Source: Ignavibacteriota bacterium
Lineage (GTDB): Bacteria; Bacteroidota; Ignavibacteria; Kapaibacteriales; UBA2268
Assembly: GCA_024636855.1 (NCBI GenBank)
Contig: JAGXGG010000027.1
Location: 1 to 59,064, forward strand
Reading direction: 5' to 3'
DNA: 59,064 bases
The first letter of the stretch is position 1. Every line of letters begins with the position of its first letter. Shown piece after piece: positions 44,676 through 53,425 of this stretch. The position numbers and the translations under genes were made by a program. The notes below the pieces were generated by a model, which saw only the letters and a list, made by a program, of their open reading frames with translations, was not told the DNA's origin and made no database searches.

Positions 44676-44787
44676 TTTATAATCCTTTAATATTCAATTA
44701 CTTAATTAAAATAAAAATACAACTAGCACAATTAAATAATTATGCACACTTTCTATTGTACCTAGCATACAAATATATAACAACAAA

Positions 44788-44816
44788 CCCGAATATCCAA
44801 TTAATGAATATTCGGG
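44788..44816 (-). terminator. Possible terminator after the E1 dehydrogenase gene
   Basis: CCCGAATAT and ATATTCGGG pair with an 11-base loop. On the minus strand the stem is followed by TTTGTTG, a weak T tract. It lies 100 bp after the stop of the dehydrogenase gene. On the plus strand the tract after it is CGTTATGTTTTTTC, so direction is uncertain. Confidence 0.4.
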
Positions 44817-44915
44817 CGTTATGTTTTTTCTTATTTATTTCGTCTGTGTGTAATTTTGATATTACAGTGTCAGATTAATTCCACACAAATATCTTGCATT
44901 GTTTTACACAATTAT

Positions 44916-47327
44916 CTAAAAGTTTAAGCATTCTTCAATTTTTGCTTTTACTTTATCTACGTTTATCAAAACTTCATCTTCGTAGCTTTTTGCAAATCCA
45001 ACTGGACAATCTTCAGACCCAAGTCTCATTACTGGTGCATCTAGATAATTGAATGCTGCTTGGCTAATAGTAGATGCTATCTCGCCACCAAATCCACCTG
45101 TTAGAGTATCTTCGTGTACTACTACTAATCTATTAGTTTTCTTAACAGATTCTATTATTATCTCTTTATCCCAAGGAATCAGTGATCTCAAATCAATCAC
45201 TTCTACTGATACTCCTTGTTCTGCTAGCTTTTCAGCAGCAAATAGGCTCATGTGTACTCCAGTACCATAAGTAGCAACAGTGATATCTGTTCCTTCTCTT
45301 CTTATTTTACCTTTCCCGAATGGTATTACCCAATCTTCATCACTGACAGGACCTGCTGCAGCTTTAAAGTTATATAAGAATTTTGGTTCCAAGAACATAG
45401 TCGGACCCTTTGAGCGAATACAATTTCTTAATAGTCCAATAGCATCATCTGCAAAAGCCGGTTGTACTACCCTGATACCAGGAATAGATGTAAACACCGC
45501 TTCTAAGTTTTGAGAGTGATAAAGTCCACCTTGGATATAGCCACCACTAGCCAACCTTAGAGTCACATTCGGACTGAATTGCCCTCTAGTTCTCCAATAT
45601 TCGTGAGTTAGTTCTATTAGTTGCTCCATTGCGGGCCAGAAATAGTCCGCAAATTCAGCTCCTTCTATTACTAGTCTAATATCATCTCTGTATCTTGAAA
45701 ATCCATTAGCAGATCCAACTATATTATCTTCAGCAATAGGAGCATTGAATACTCTATCTTTACCAAATTCTTCTGGCATACCTTTAACTACATTAAATAC
45801 ACCACCTTTTCCTATATCTTGACCCCACATGAAAGTGTTAGGGTTTGCTCTAAATTCTTCTTTAAGAGCTCTATTAATACCTTCTATGTAGTTTACGACT
45901 TCATTATCCGAATCTAGCGAATACTCTGTATCTGCATCTGGTCCAGCGAATGCTTCTGGAAAAATGAAATTCGGCCAACTCTTACCATCAGCATTAGGAG
46001 CAGCTTCTGCTTCATCGGCAGCATCGAAAATTTTCTGCTTTATACCATCTTCTATTTCTTCTAATTGCTTTTGAGTTAGATATTTCTCTTGTATTAGTCT
46101 ATATCTGAATTGCATTAGTGGATCGCGATCCATTACGTCTTGTATTTCTTTACTAGGGCGATAGTTGTCTTGCTTATCCGAATTTGAGTGAGAGCCTATT
46201 CTATCACATTCTGCATGTACAATAGCTGGACCTTTACCACTCTTAGCGTATTTGACAGCTTCTGTCAAAGCTCTATGAGAATCGAATGCATCTCTACCGT
46301 CACATTCGATAATCTTAGTATTCGGGAAACCTTTGAAATTATCAGAGACTACCATATTAGAAGAAACTTCTTGCAAAGGAACAGAGATACCAAACAAATT
46401 GCTTTGTATAACAAATACCACTGGTGCTCTATCAAAATCGGCACTTGCTACAGCTTCGTAGAAAAAACCTTCAGCACAAGCAGATTCGCCACCCGAGTAG
46501 AATACTACTTCATCGCCTTTGTACTTCTTAATAGCTCTTCCTAATCCAGCAGCATGCTGTGAGTGATTACCAGTACAAGATGATACGTTTTGTATATTTA
46601 TTTCTGGTTTTGCAAAGTGATTGGACATGTGACGACCACCACCTGCAACGTCTGTATCTTTTGAAAGACCGTTTAGGATAATCTCAACTGGAGTCATACC
46701 AGCAGAAAGAGAAGTCATAAAATCACGGTAGTAAGGGAATAAGTAATCTTTGCTAGCTCTGAATATCTGGCCTAGTGCTAATTGGATACCATCATGACCT
46801 GCAAAAGGTGCATGATATGACCAACCCTTTGCCATCTTCAAATATAAAGCAGCTTTATCGTCTAATTTACGACCTAATAGTTGTAGTTTGTACCAATCTA
46901 TTACTTGCTCTTTCTTATAGCCTTTAAAATCAAACTTAGAGTATAAAACAACATCTATGTTTTTACCACCAAATTTCATCTTTTGTTTTTTAGCTGTTGT
47001 ACTTTTTGATGTCTTTCCTACTTTAGTCGTTTCTTTATTAACCGCTTTGGTAGCTTTTTTACTTGTAGTTTTCTTTGCAGTAGGTTTAGTAGCAGTCTTT
47101 TTAGCAATTGGTTTAGCCGCTGCTATTTTTGCCTTTGGCGCTACCTTTTTAGAAGTTACTTTTTTTGAAACTGATTTCTTAGGAGTTGCTTTCTTAGGTG
47201 CAGTTGCCTTAGTCACTTTGTTAGTAGTCCTGCTTTTAGAAGTACTATTATTTGACTTTGCTACACTTGTAGTTTTCTTTGCTTTACTTGTTGATTTTGC
47301 TTTGCTTTTAGCTGCCGTTTTAGCCAT
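44916..47327 (-). CDS. Fused E1-alpha/beta 2-oxoacid dehydrogenase with histone-H1-like tail
   Basis: The 803-residue protein starts at ATG 47327, six bases after GGAG. Residues 1 to about 115 are a Lys/Ala/Thr/Ser tail resembling histone H1 ('KKTTSKKATKAVNKE', 'PKKATPKKSVSKKV'). E1-alpha covers about 125-455: 'WYKLQLLGRKLDD', 'FAGHDGIQLALGQIF', 'CTGNHSQHAAGLG', and 'SGGESACAEGFFYEA', where the thiamine-diphosphate motif GDG reads GES. E1-beta starts near 475 ('INRALKEEFRANPNTFMWGQ', 'NAPIAEDNIVGSANGFS', 'RLGSEDCPVGFAKSYED'). It is the decarboxylating part of a pyruvate or branched-chain 2-oxoacid dehydrogenase complex; E2 and E3 genes are not in the window. It follows gatB by about 50 bp. 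Confidence 0.86.
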   Translation of the reverse strand: MAKTAAKSKAKSTSKAKKTTSVAKSNNSTSKSRTTNKVTKATAPKKATPKKSVSKKVTSKKVAPKAKIAAAKPIAKKTATKPTAKKTTSKKATKAVNKETTKVGKTSKSTTAKKQKMKFGGKNIDVVLYSKFDFKGYKKEQVIDWYKLQLLGRKLDDKAALYLKMAKGWSYHAPFAGHDGIQLALGQIFRASKDYLFPYYRDFMTSLSAGMTPVEIILNGLSKDTDVAGGGRHMSNHFAKPEINIQNVSSCTGNHSQHAAGLGRAIKKYKGDEVVFYSGGESACAEGFFYEAVASADFDRAPVVFVIQSNLFGISVPLQEVSSNMVVSDNFKGFPNTKIIECDGRDAFDSHRALTEAVKYAKSGKGPAIVHAECDRIGSHSNSDKQDNYRPSKEIQDVMDRDPLMQFRYRLIQEKYLTQKQLEEIEDGIKQKIFDAADEAEAAPNADGKSWPNFIFPEAFAGPDADTEYSLDSDNEVVNYIEGINRALKEEFRANPNTFMWGQDIGKGGVFNVVKGMPEEFGKDRVFNAPIAEDNIVGSANGFSRYRDDIRLVIEGAEFADYFWPAMEQLIELTHEYWRTRGQFSPNVTLRLASGGYIQGGLYHSQNLEAVFTSIPGIRVVQPAFADDAIGLLRNCIRSKGPTMFLEPKFLYNFKAAAGPVSDEDWVIPFGKGKIRREGTDITVATYGTGVHMSLFAAEKLAEQGVSVEVIDLRSLIPWDKEIIIESVKKTNRLVVVHEDTLTGGFGGEIASTISQAAFNYLDAPVMRLGSEDCPVGFAKSYEDEVLINVDKVKAKIEECLNF

Positions 47328-47379
47328 AACTAACTCCAAATTTCAATTATATATTATATTTTTTTATCTATTTTCTAAT

Positions 47380-48843
47380 TTAAGCATCTTGTAGATATTT
47401 ATCTACTAAGTCCGAAACAATTTGTGGATTAGCCTTACCTTTAGATTCTTTCATTACTTGACCTACGAAGAATCCTTTTACTTTGGCATTTCCAGATTTG
47501 AATTTCTCTACAGATTCTGGGTTTGCTACTATTACCTCTTTCACCAAATCATCTATGAATGAGGTGTCCGAAACTTGCTTCAACCCTTTTTCTTCAACTA
47601 TTTCTTTAGGTGATTTACCTAACTCAACTTCTGAGAATATATCCTTAGCTATAGTATTGGATATAGTACCAGTAGATACCAAATCTACGATTTCAGATAT
47701 ATGATATGGTTTGATTTTCAGATCGGATACTAGAGTATCTCTATCTTGTATCATCCTCATTATCTCTGTCATCACCCAGTTGCTGACTAACTTATTGTTA
47801 CCAGCATTCTTGTTTTCTAATTTATTGATTGCTTCTTCATAAAAGTCTGCAATTTCTTTTTCAGCGACTAATACACTTGCATCATAATTAGGTATCTCGT
47901 ATTGCTCTATTAGTCTACTTTTTCTTGCCAAAGGTAACTCAGGCATTGTTGCTCTGATTCTCTCTACCCAATCTTCCTTAACTATAAGTGGTGGAAGATC
48001 TGGCTCTGGGAAGTATCTATAATCGTGAGACATTTCTTTAGTACGCATTTCTTTAGTTTGGTTTGCGTTACCGTCCCACTGCATAGTTACTTGTCTAACT
48101 TCGCCACCTTGCTTTATTAATTCGATCTGACGCTTTATCTCATAATCGATTGCTTTTTCTACATTTCTAAAGCTATTCAGGTTCTTGACCTCTGTTCTAG
48201 TGCCAAATTTTTCTCTACCTTTGGGTCTTACAGATATGTTGGCATCTACACGTAGAGCACCTTCTTCCATATTACCAGTATTAATCCCAAGATATACAAG
48301 TATCTGTTTTAACTGGGTTAGGTATAAATACGCTTCTCCCGAAGAACGGATATCTGGCTCACTTACAATCTCTATTAGAGCAACACCAGCACGGTTGAAA
48401 TCTACTAGAGTATCTATATCCAAGTCGTGGATTGATTTTCCAGAATCTTCTTCCATGTGTATACGAGTAATTCCTATATGCTTAGTATTCACCTCATCAA
48501 GTTCTATCACTAGGTAACCATCATAACAAATAGGAGTATTATCCTGTGATATTTGGTAACCTTTGGGCAAATCTTGATAAAAATAGTTTTTACGAGCAAA
48601 AAGGTTTCTTTCTCTGATTTTACTATTAGTAGCCAATCCCATCATAATAGCATAATCCACTACTTTTCTATTTAGAACAGGTAGTGTCCCTGGGTGAGCT
48701 AATGTAATAGGGTCTGTGTTAGTATTAGGTGACGCACCGAATTTCGTTGAACTTGAGCTAAACGCTTTAGATTCAGTGAGTAATTGTGCGTGAATCTCTA
48801 ATCCAATCACAGGTTCGTATTTTTCGTATGTCTCTTTGTTCAT
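47380..48843 (-). CDS. gatB: Aspartyl/glutamyl-tRNA amidotransferase subunit B
   Basis: GatB is the kinase/tRNA-binding subunit of GatCAB, which converts misacylated Glu-tRNA(Gln) or Asp-tRNA(Asn) to the correct amide. The 487 residues show the N-terminal 'EPVIGLEIHAQLLTESKAFS', 'HPGTLPVLNRKVVDYAIMMG', 'DLPKGYQISQDNTPI', 'GVALIEIVSEPDIRS', and the C-terminal YqeY-like tail 'NPESVEKFKSGNAKVKGFFV'. Length and motifs are standard. gatA and gatC are not adjacent, as is common. The fused E1 gene follows about 50 bp downstream. It is divergent from the phosphatase gene at 49020. Confidence 0.95.
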   Translation of the reverse strand: MNKETYEKYEPVIGLEIHAQLLTESKAFSSSSTKFGASPNTNTDPITLAHPGTLPVLNRKVVDYAIMMGLATNSKIRERNLFARKNYFYQDLPKGYQISQDNTPICYDGYLVIELDEVNTKHIGITRIHMEEDSGKSIHDLDIDTLVDFNRAGVALIEIVSEPDIRSSGEAYLYLTQLKQILVYLGINTGNMEEGALRVDANISVRPKGREKFGTRTEVKNLNSFRNVEKAIDYEIKRQIELIKQGGEVRQVTMQWDGNANQTKEMRTKEMSHDYRYFPEPDLPPLIVKEDWVERIRATMPELPLARKSRLIEQYEIPNYDASVLVAEKEIADFYEEAINKLENKNAGNNKLVSNWVMTEIMRMIQDRDTLVSDLKIKPYHISEIVDLVSTGTISNTIAKDIFSEVELGKSPKEIVEEKGLKQVSDTSFIDDLVKEVIVANPESVEKFKSGNAKVKGFFVGQVMKESKGKANPQIVSDLVDKYLQDA

Positions 48844-48931
48844 TAAGCCAAAATCTGATTTATATAATTCTACAAATTTAAGAAATATAAAGTAAAAACT
48901 ATTACTTTATAACATTGTTAAACATACAAAT

Positions 48932-48954
48932 GCAAATTTAATAATTAAATTTGC
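48932..48954. promoter_or_regulatory. Palindrome in the gatB/phosphatase intergenic region
   Basis: A perfect inverted repeat of 10-base arms (GCAAATTTAA/TTAAATTTGC) has a 3-base spacer. Each arm, on its own strand, contains TAAATTTG, a match to the -7 consensus TAnnTTTG. No TTG lies 19-21 bases upstream on either strand, so it may be an operator or a pair of back-to-back promoters. Confidence 0.4.
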
Positions 48955-49019
48955 AGAAATAATTGAAAATTGTATTAACTTAAATTTTGTGAGCTATATA
49001 AAATTATCATAATACATTT

Positions 49020-49691
49020 ATGCCAAAGAAGTTTATAATAGGCGATATACACGGGTGCTATCTGACTTTGGTCGCACTCATCGAAGAAGAGATGAAACCA
49101 AGTAAATCAGATATTATCTATTTCCTAGGTGATTATATTGGGAAAGGTCCCGACTCTAAGAAAGTAGTCAAATACATAATGTCTCTAAAAAAAGACGGGT
49201 ACAATGTCAGGTGTTTGATGGGCAATCATGAAAAAATGCTTCTAGATTCGATGTTATCTGATAGACAGCACTATAAATGGCTCTGGAATGGTGGCTCCGA
49301 ATGTCTTCGGAGTTTCAATGTATACAGGGCAAATGAAATTAAAAAGAAATACATAAAGTTTTTTGAAGAACTCGAATACTACATAGAATTAGATGAGTTT
49401 ATACTAGTGCATGGTGGGCTTAATTTCAACGCAGCCAATCCATTAACAGACAGAAAGTCAATGCTTTGGTCCAGAAATCAACACATTGACAAGAATAAAA
49501 CAAATGGTAAACGATTAATAGTAGGGCATACGCCAGTTAAGTTTAAGAAAATAAAAAGAACACTCAACGAAGATATAATAATGCTAGATGGTGGATGCGT
49601 ATATTCAAAAGTAAAGGAAAAACAAGGTAACTTAGTAGCTTTAGAATTGAATGATATGAAGCTTTATCGTAAATATAATATAGATATGTAA
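49020..49691 (+). CDS. PPP-family serine/threonine protein phosphatase-like metallophosphoesterase
   Basis: The 223-residue protein carries all PPP blocks: 'GDIHG' (8-12), 'GDYIGKGPDS' (37-46; canonical GDYVDRG, so D-R is replaced by G-K), 'GNHE' (68-71), 'HGG' near 131, and 'GHTPVKF' near 169, whose acidic and histidine residues bind two metal ions. Such bacterial enzymes act on phosphoproteins or on Ap4A. The VDRG change should not remove metal ligands but may affect substrate selection. The MmcQ-like gene starts directly at the next base after the TAA, so both are co-expressed. Confidence 0.85.
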   Translation: MPKKFIIGDIHGCYLTLVALIEEEMKPSKSDIIYFLGDYIGKGPDSKKVVKYIMSLKKDGYNVRCLMGNHEKMLLDSMLSDRQHYKWLWNGGSECLRSFNVYRANEIKKKYIKFFEELEYYIELDEFILVHGGLNFNAANPLTDRKSMLWSRNQHIDKNKTNGKRLIVGHTPVKFKKIKRTLNEDIIMLDGGCVYSKVKEKQGNLVALELNDMKLYRKYNIDM

Positions 49692-50051
49692 ATGAATATA
49701 GAAGAACTCCGCGAATACTGTCTTTCTAAAATATATGTTACAGAAGACACTCCCTTCGATGAGACTACCCTTGCTTTCAAAGTTGGTGATAAGATTTTTG
49801 CCCTTACAAATATAGAGTCAAAACCAACTAGAGTTAACTTGAAATGTGATCCCGAAAAAGCAATTGACCTAAGAGAAAACTACCCCGATGTGATTATACC
49901 AGGATATCACATGAATAAGAAACATTGGAATACTATAATAATAGAAGAAATAGAAAGTAGTTTGCTAATAGAACTTATAAACCACTCTTATGAATTGGTT
50001 TACAATTCATTGACTAAGAAGATGAGATTAGAATTAGAAGAGGGTTCTTAA
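49692..50051 (+). CDS. MmcQ/YjbR family protein
   Basis: The 119-residue protein has the two-part CyaY-like/MmcQ fold: 'DETTLAFKVGDKIFALTNIE', 'VNLKCDPEKAIDLRENYPDV', 'PGYHMNKKHWNTIII' and 'LIELINHSYELVYNSLTKKM'. 'GYHMNKKHWNT' is the family hallmark. Members are predicted DNA-binding proteins of unknown role. The stop of the phosphatase and its ATG read TAAATG. The last 4 bases overlap the end of the convergent tetR-type gene. Confidence 0.87.
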   Translation: MNIEELREYCLSKIYVTEDTPFDETTLAFKVGDKIFALTNIESKPTRVNLKCDPEKAIDLRENYPDVIIPGYHMNKKHWNTIIIEEIESSLLIELINHSYELVYNSLTKKMRLELEEGS

Positions 50052-50620
50052 TTTCTACGCAATATACCAAAATAGAACATTTTTGTTAGCTGATTAGCTA
50101 ATTCATCAGTCGACTCATATATACTGTTAAGTCTATCATCTAGTATCAACTCGTTGATGTGCTCTAAGAAAAATGAGATGAACTCTAATTTAACGTCATC
50201 TCTGAAATTTCCTTTTTTCTGTTCTATTATAATATACTTCATAGATAAATCTCTGTGGGACTCCACTTTCTCTCTCATATATTCTTTCATCTGAGGATTA
50301 TCTTGTCTTATAATATCACGAATAAGTTCAGGGCTGATTTCTTTAACAGATTCCATATTATGGTATATGATTTCCATTATTTTTTCGATAAAGGGTATAT
50401 TCTTAGAGAAGATTTGCTCGTAGTCGATGGCCATTTTAGCGTAGTTTTCGTCTAGGATTTCTTTGATTATATCAAATTTATTTTCGTAGGCACGGTAGAA
50501 AGTCATTTTACTAAGATCTGCTGCTTCGCAGATATGGTCAACCGTGGTTTTGTTAACCCCTTGCTTCCAAATTAACTTTCTGGTCGCTTCTAGTAATTTT
50601 TTGTGTGTAGCTTCTTTCAT
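50048..50620 (-). CDS. TetR family transcriptional regulator
   Basis: The 190-residue protein starts with the TetR helix-turn-helix: 'LLEATRKLIWKQGVNKTTVD', 'ICEAADLSKMTFYRAYENKF'. The all-helical ligand-binding part follows without clues to the ligand. A 9-bp perfect inverted repeat (50661-50683) lies 41 bp upstream of its start and is a candidate operator, so it may regulate itself. The gene is divergent from the merC-polX operon across 739 bp; whether it controls that operon is open. Confidence 0.88.
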   Translation of the reverse strand: MKEATHKKLLEATRKLIWKQGVNKTTVDHICEAADLSKMTFYRAYENKFDIIKEILDENYAKMAIDYEQIFSKNIPFIEKIMEIIYHNMESVKEISPELIRDIIRQDNPQMKEYMREKVESHRDLSMKYIIIEQKKGNFRDDVKLEFISFFLEHINELILDDRLNSIYESTDELANQLTKMFYFGILRRN

Positions 50621-50660
50621 TATATGCCCCTTATATAATATTAGAAAGTATAAAATATAA

Positions 50661-50683
50661 ATCTGAAACTTGACGTTTCAGAT
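50661..50683. promoter_or_regulatory. Candidate TetR operator
   Basis: ATCTGAAAC and GTTTCAGAT form a perfect 9-bp inverted repeat with a 5-base spacer (TTGAC), 41 bp upstream of the tetR-type start. The 23-bp size suits a TetR dimer. Confidence 0.6.
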
Positions 50684-51315
50684 ATTACTTATTCACTGTA
50701 TATATTCATTTTAAAAGGGTAATAATTACTTCTCGTAGGCAATTCCTATTTTATTTAATTTTTAAAATTCATCTTTTGTTAATTTACAATTCAAATATGA
50801 TTTTTCAAAATATATTATAGTTAAAATACTTGGCTTTTCAGCTGATAATAGTAACATTGAGATTTTTACGTACTTCCACTCTACTACAATAACAAGAAGT
50901 CTCATTAAAAGTTACATTCTATATCAAAATATATTTTCTTTTCCGTAAAAGCAATTTTTATTCTCCGACTACCTAGTTTGCTTTTATCCATAGTATGTAG
51001 GAATAAGTTTTAACCTTACTGCAATTGAAGTTATAGTAAGTTCATATTTTAAAATGTTTTACTGAAATGATTCCCTTTTGATAAAACAGGGGATTTAAGC
51101 ACTATATAAGCTAAATAAGGATATGGTAATTCCTTCGCATAGGCTCTTAATTTTTACATCTACTTAAAATCTTCATTTATAACCTCAATAATATCTTCGA
51201 GGGATGATGAATTGTCTATCTTTGGAGTAATAACAAGGGAAGATCAAAAAGGTTATGATTTTATATAAAATAAATAATTTTTATCTTGGTAACAGATTTT
51301 TAATTCTTCTCCGTC

Positions 51316-51334
51316 TTACTTAGATTGTAAGTAA
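51316..51334. promoter_or_regulatory. Inverted repeat upstream of the merC-like gene
   Basis: TTACTTA and TAAGTAA form a perfect 7-bp inverted repeat with a 5-base spacer, 25 bp upstream of the TTG start. It could be an operator controlling the merC-polX operon. It differs in sequence from the tetR palindrome but shares the 5-base spacer. Confidence 0.45.
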
Positions 51335-51359
51335 AACTTAACCTAAATATAAGAGTAAT

Positions 51360-51737
51360 TTGGAACCCACTACTAGCGACAAAATTGGTATTACAGCATC
51401 TATTCTATGTTTGATTCATTGTTTAGCATTGCCTATACTGTTCACAGTATCAGCGGATACGCTATACCTTGTTAATCACGAGATGCCCATAGTAGATTAC
51501 ATTTTTGCTGGTGTAGCATTAGTGGCAGCATATTTTTCTGCCCGAAGAACAACTAATACCAAAGTAAAAATAGCCTTCAGTATTGGGTGGGCATTCTTCA
51601 TAATTGGTGTTCTATTCCACGATAATCCATACCTGTTTGTATTACTTCACATTGGCTCTATAATACTTATAGTAACTCATATAAAGAACATATATAGCTG
51701 TAGAATAAAACTAACAAAACCGAAAGAATCTCTATGA
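51360..51737 (+). CDS. MerC domain-like membrane protein
   Basis: The 125-residue protein starts at TTG 51360; an in-frame TAA lies at 51339-51341 with no ATG in between. It has four predicted membrane segments, and the first contains 'ILCLIHCLALPILFT', whose C17-x2-H20-C21 is the metal site of MerC-type proteins. In mercury operons MerC carries Hg(II) across the membrane. Chromosomal relatives in Bacteroidota are common and probably not mercury-specific; no mer genes are nearby. Its stop overlaps the polX start by 4 bases (ATGA). Confidence 0.82.
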   Translation: MEPTTSDKIGITASILCLIHCLALPILFTVSADTLYLVNHEMPIVDYIFAGVALVAAYFSARRTTNTKVKIAFSIGWAFFIIGVLFHDNPYLFVLLHIGSIILIVTHIKNIYSCRIKLTKPKESL

Positions 51738-53425
51738 GAAACGAAATAACACTGATACTAAAAGAAATTGCAGAATTATTAGAGTTAAAAGGAGAAAATC
51801 ACTTCAAAACTAGAGCGTATTCTAATGCCGCTTCTCTTATTTCTGATGAGAATATAGATATAGAGAAACATGTAAAAGAAGGAACACTTAGAGAGATAAA
51901 CGGTATCGGCCCTGCGCTCCAAGAGAAGCTAACTCAGTTCGTAGAGACTGGAAAAATGGACTATTACGAAAAGCTGAAAGCTGAAATTCCAGAAGCGATG
52001 ATACAGATTAGCAAAATAAAAGGTGTAGGTGCTAAAAAAGCTAAAGCACTAGTAGAAAAACATAATGTCAAATCTGTAGATGAACTAGAAGAAATGGCAA
52101 GAAATGGAAAGCTAGAAGCATTAAAAGGGTTCGGAGCTAAGTCTGCTCAACAAGTAATAGAATCTATTAATGAGAATAAACAATACGAGAATAAGTTCAG
52201 ATTAGACACTGCATATAAAGCTGGGAAGAATATTCTAGAATTTCTAAAAGAGACAGGAGCAGTTAAAAAAGCTAGCTCAGCAGGACAACTTCGTAGATGG
52301 TTAGAGATAATTGATAATATTGATTTCGTTGTTATTCCAAACGACTTAGACTTACTCAAATCTGAATTAGAGAAAGAGTTTAAAATTGAGGATAATGATA
52401 GCACTATCACATTCGACTACAACAAAATACCGGTAACTATCCACGTTGCAGATGATGATAATTTTGGATTAATATCGCATAATCTTAGCTCTTCTGGACA
52501 ATATTTAGATGCCTTCAATGCAATCACTAAGAACAGTTTTCAGTTAAAAGATAACTATTTATATGATGGCGAAAAGAAGCTAAATATTAGCTCTGAGCAG
52601 ATGCTATATAAGCAAATGACTATGCAATACGTGGAGCCTGAAAATCGAGAAGACGCACAAGCTGTTCAATACGCGACAATAAGTGGTCTGCCCGAACTAA
52701 TCCATGATAAAGATATGAAAGGTATGCTCCACTGTCATAGTACATGGAGTGATGGGCTAAATAGTATAGAAGAGATGGCACTTGAATCAAAAAAACTTGG
52801 GTACTCATATTTTGCTATTTGTGATCATAGTAAGACAGCAGTCTATGCGAATGGACTTTCAGAAGAAAGAGTATTAGCACAGCATAGAGAGATTGATGAG
52901 CTTAATAGCCGAGACCTTGGTATAAAAATACTAAAAGGGATAGAATCAGATATATTGAATGACGGTAGCTTAGATTATGATGAAGAAATACTAAAGAAAT
53001 TTGACTTAGTTGTTGCCTCTGTTCACTCTAACTTCACTATGAGTAAATCGGATATGACTGATAGAGTTATCCGAGCTGTGATGAGTCCATATACAACTAT
53101 ATTAGGACATCCAACTGGTCGATTATTGTTAAAAAGAAAGGGCTACGAAATAGACCAACATGCTGTAATAGATGCAGCCGCAGAGCACAAAACAATAATA
53201 GAAATAAATGCTAACCCACATAGATTAGATTTAGATTGGCGATTGATTGGCTACGCTAAGCAGAAAGGAGTAAAAATAGCTATAAATCCAGACGCTCATA
53301 ACTTACGTGGTTTACAGCACGTAATGTATGGAATCCGAATGGCAAGAAAAGGGTGGCTCACACACAATGATGTTGTGAATACTTATAGTTACACGAAATT
53401 CAAAATGACATGTTTGAGCAAATGA
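51734..53425 (+). CDS. PolX-family protein with PHP domain and degenerate polymerase site
   Basis: The 563-residue protein has helix-hairpin-helix motifs 'INGIGPALQEKL' (55-66) and 'IKGVGAKKAKAL' (95-106) and the third 'LKGFGAKSAQQV' (130-141). The palm region aligns as 'AGQLRRWLEIIDNIDFVV' (183-200) with canonical G-S-x-R-R...G-D-x-D: the first catalytic Asp is N195, the second D197 remains, and the third ('VTIHV', normally V-D-x-R-V) is T235. The C-terminal PHP domain is intact: 'HCHSTWSDG' (333-341), 'CDHS' (363-366), 'GHPTGRLL' (458-465), 'NANPHRLDL' and 'NPDAHN' (518-523). It may act only as a PHP nuclease or phosphoesterase. Both ends overlap neighbours by 4 bp. Confidence 0.88.
   Translation: MRNEITLILKEIAELLELKGENHFKTRAYSNAASLISDENIDIEKHVKEGTLREINGIGPALQEKLTQFVETGKMDYYEKLKAEIPEAMIQISKIKGVGAKKAKALVEKHNVKSVDELEEMARNGKLEALKGFGAKSAQQVIESINENKQYENKFRLDTAYKAGKNILEFLKETGAVKKASSAGQLRRWLEIIDNIDFVVIPNDLDLLKSELEKEFKIEDNDSTITFDYNKIPVTIHVADDDNFGLISHNLSSSGQYLDAFNAITKNSFQLKDNYLYDGEKKLNISSEQMLYKQMTMQYVEPENREDAQAVQYATISGLPELIHDKDMKGMLHCHSTWSDGLNSIEEMALESKKLGYSYFAICDHSKTAVYANGLSEERVLAQHREIDELNSRDLGIKILKGIESDILNDGSLDYDEEILKKFDLVVASVHSNFTMSKSDMTDRVIRAVMSPYTTILGHPTGRLLLKRKGYEIDQHAVIDAAAEHKTIIEINANPHRLDLDWRLIGYAKQKGVKIAINPDAHNLRGLQHVMYGIRMARKGWLTHNDVVNTYSYTKFKMTCLSK

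Larger units (their letters stand above)
50621..51359. other. 739-bp gene-free region between tetR and the merC-like gene
   Basis: No real gene is seen on either strand. It contains the tetR-proximal palindrome (50661-50683) and the merC-proximal palindrome (51316-51334). The rest is very AT-rich. A 27-codon minus-strand frame at 51160-51243 is too short to call. Confidence 0.5.

Noticed and set aside
46957-47394. 145-codon hydrophobic plus-strand frame opposite the E1 tail
   Set aside because: It is the antisense of the Lys/Ala-rich tail; its Leu/Phe/Val composition is explained by that.
51160-51243. 27-codon minus-strand frame ending 'LEDIIEVINEDFK' in the tetR-merC gap
   Set aside because: It has protein-like composition but is bounded by stops, has no start and no family resemblance; too short to call a gene remnant.
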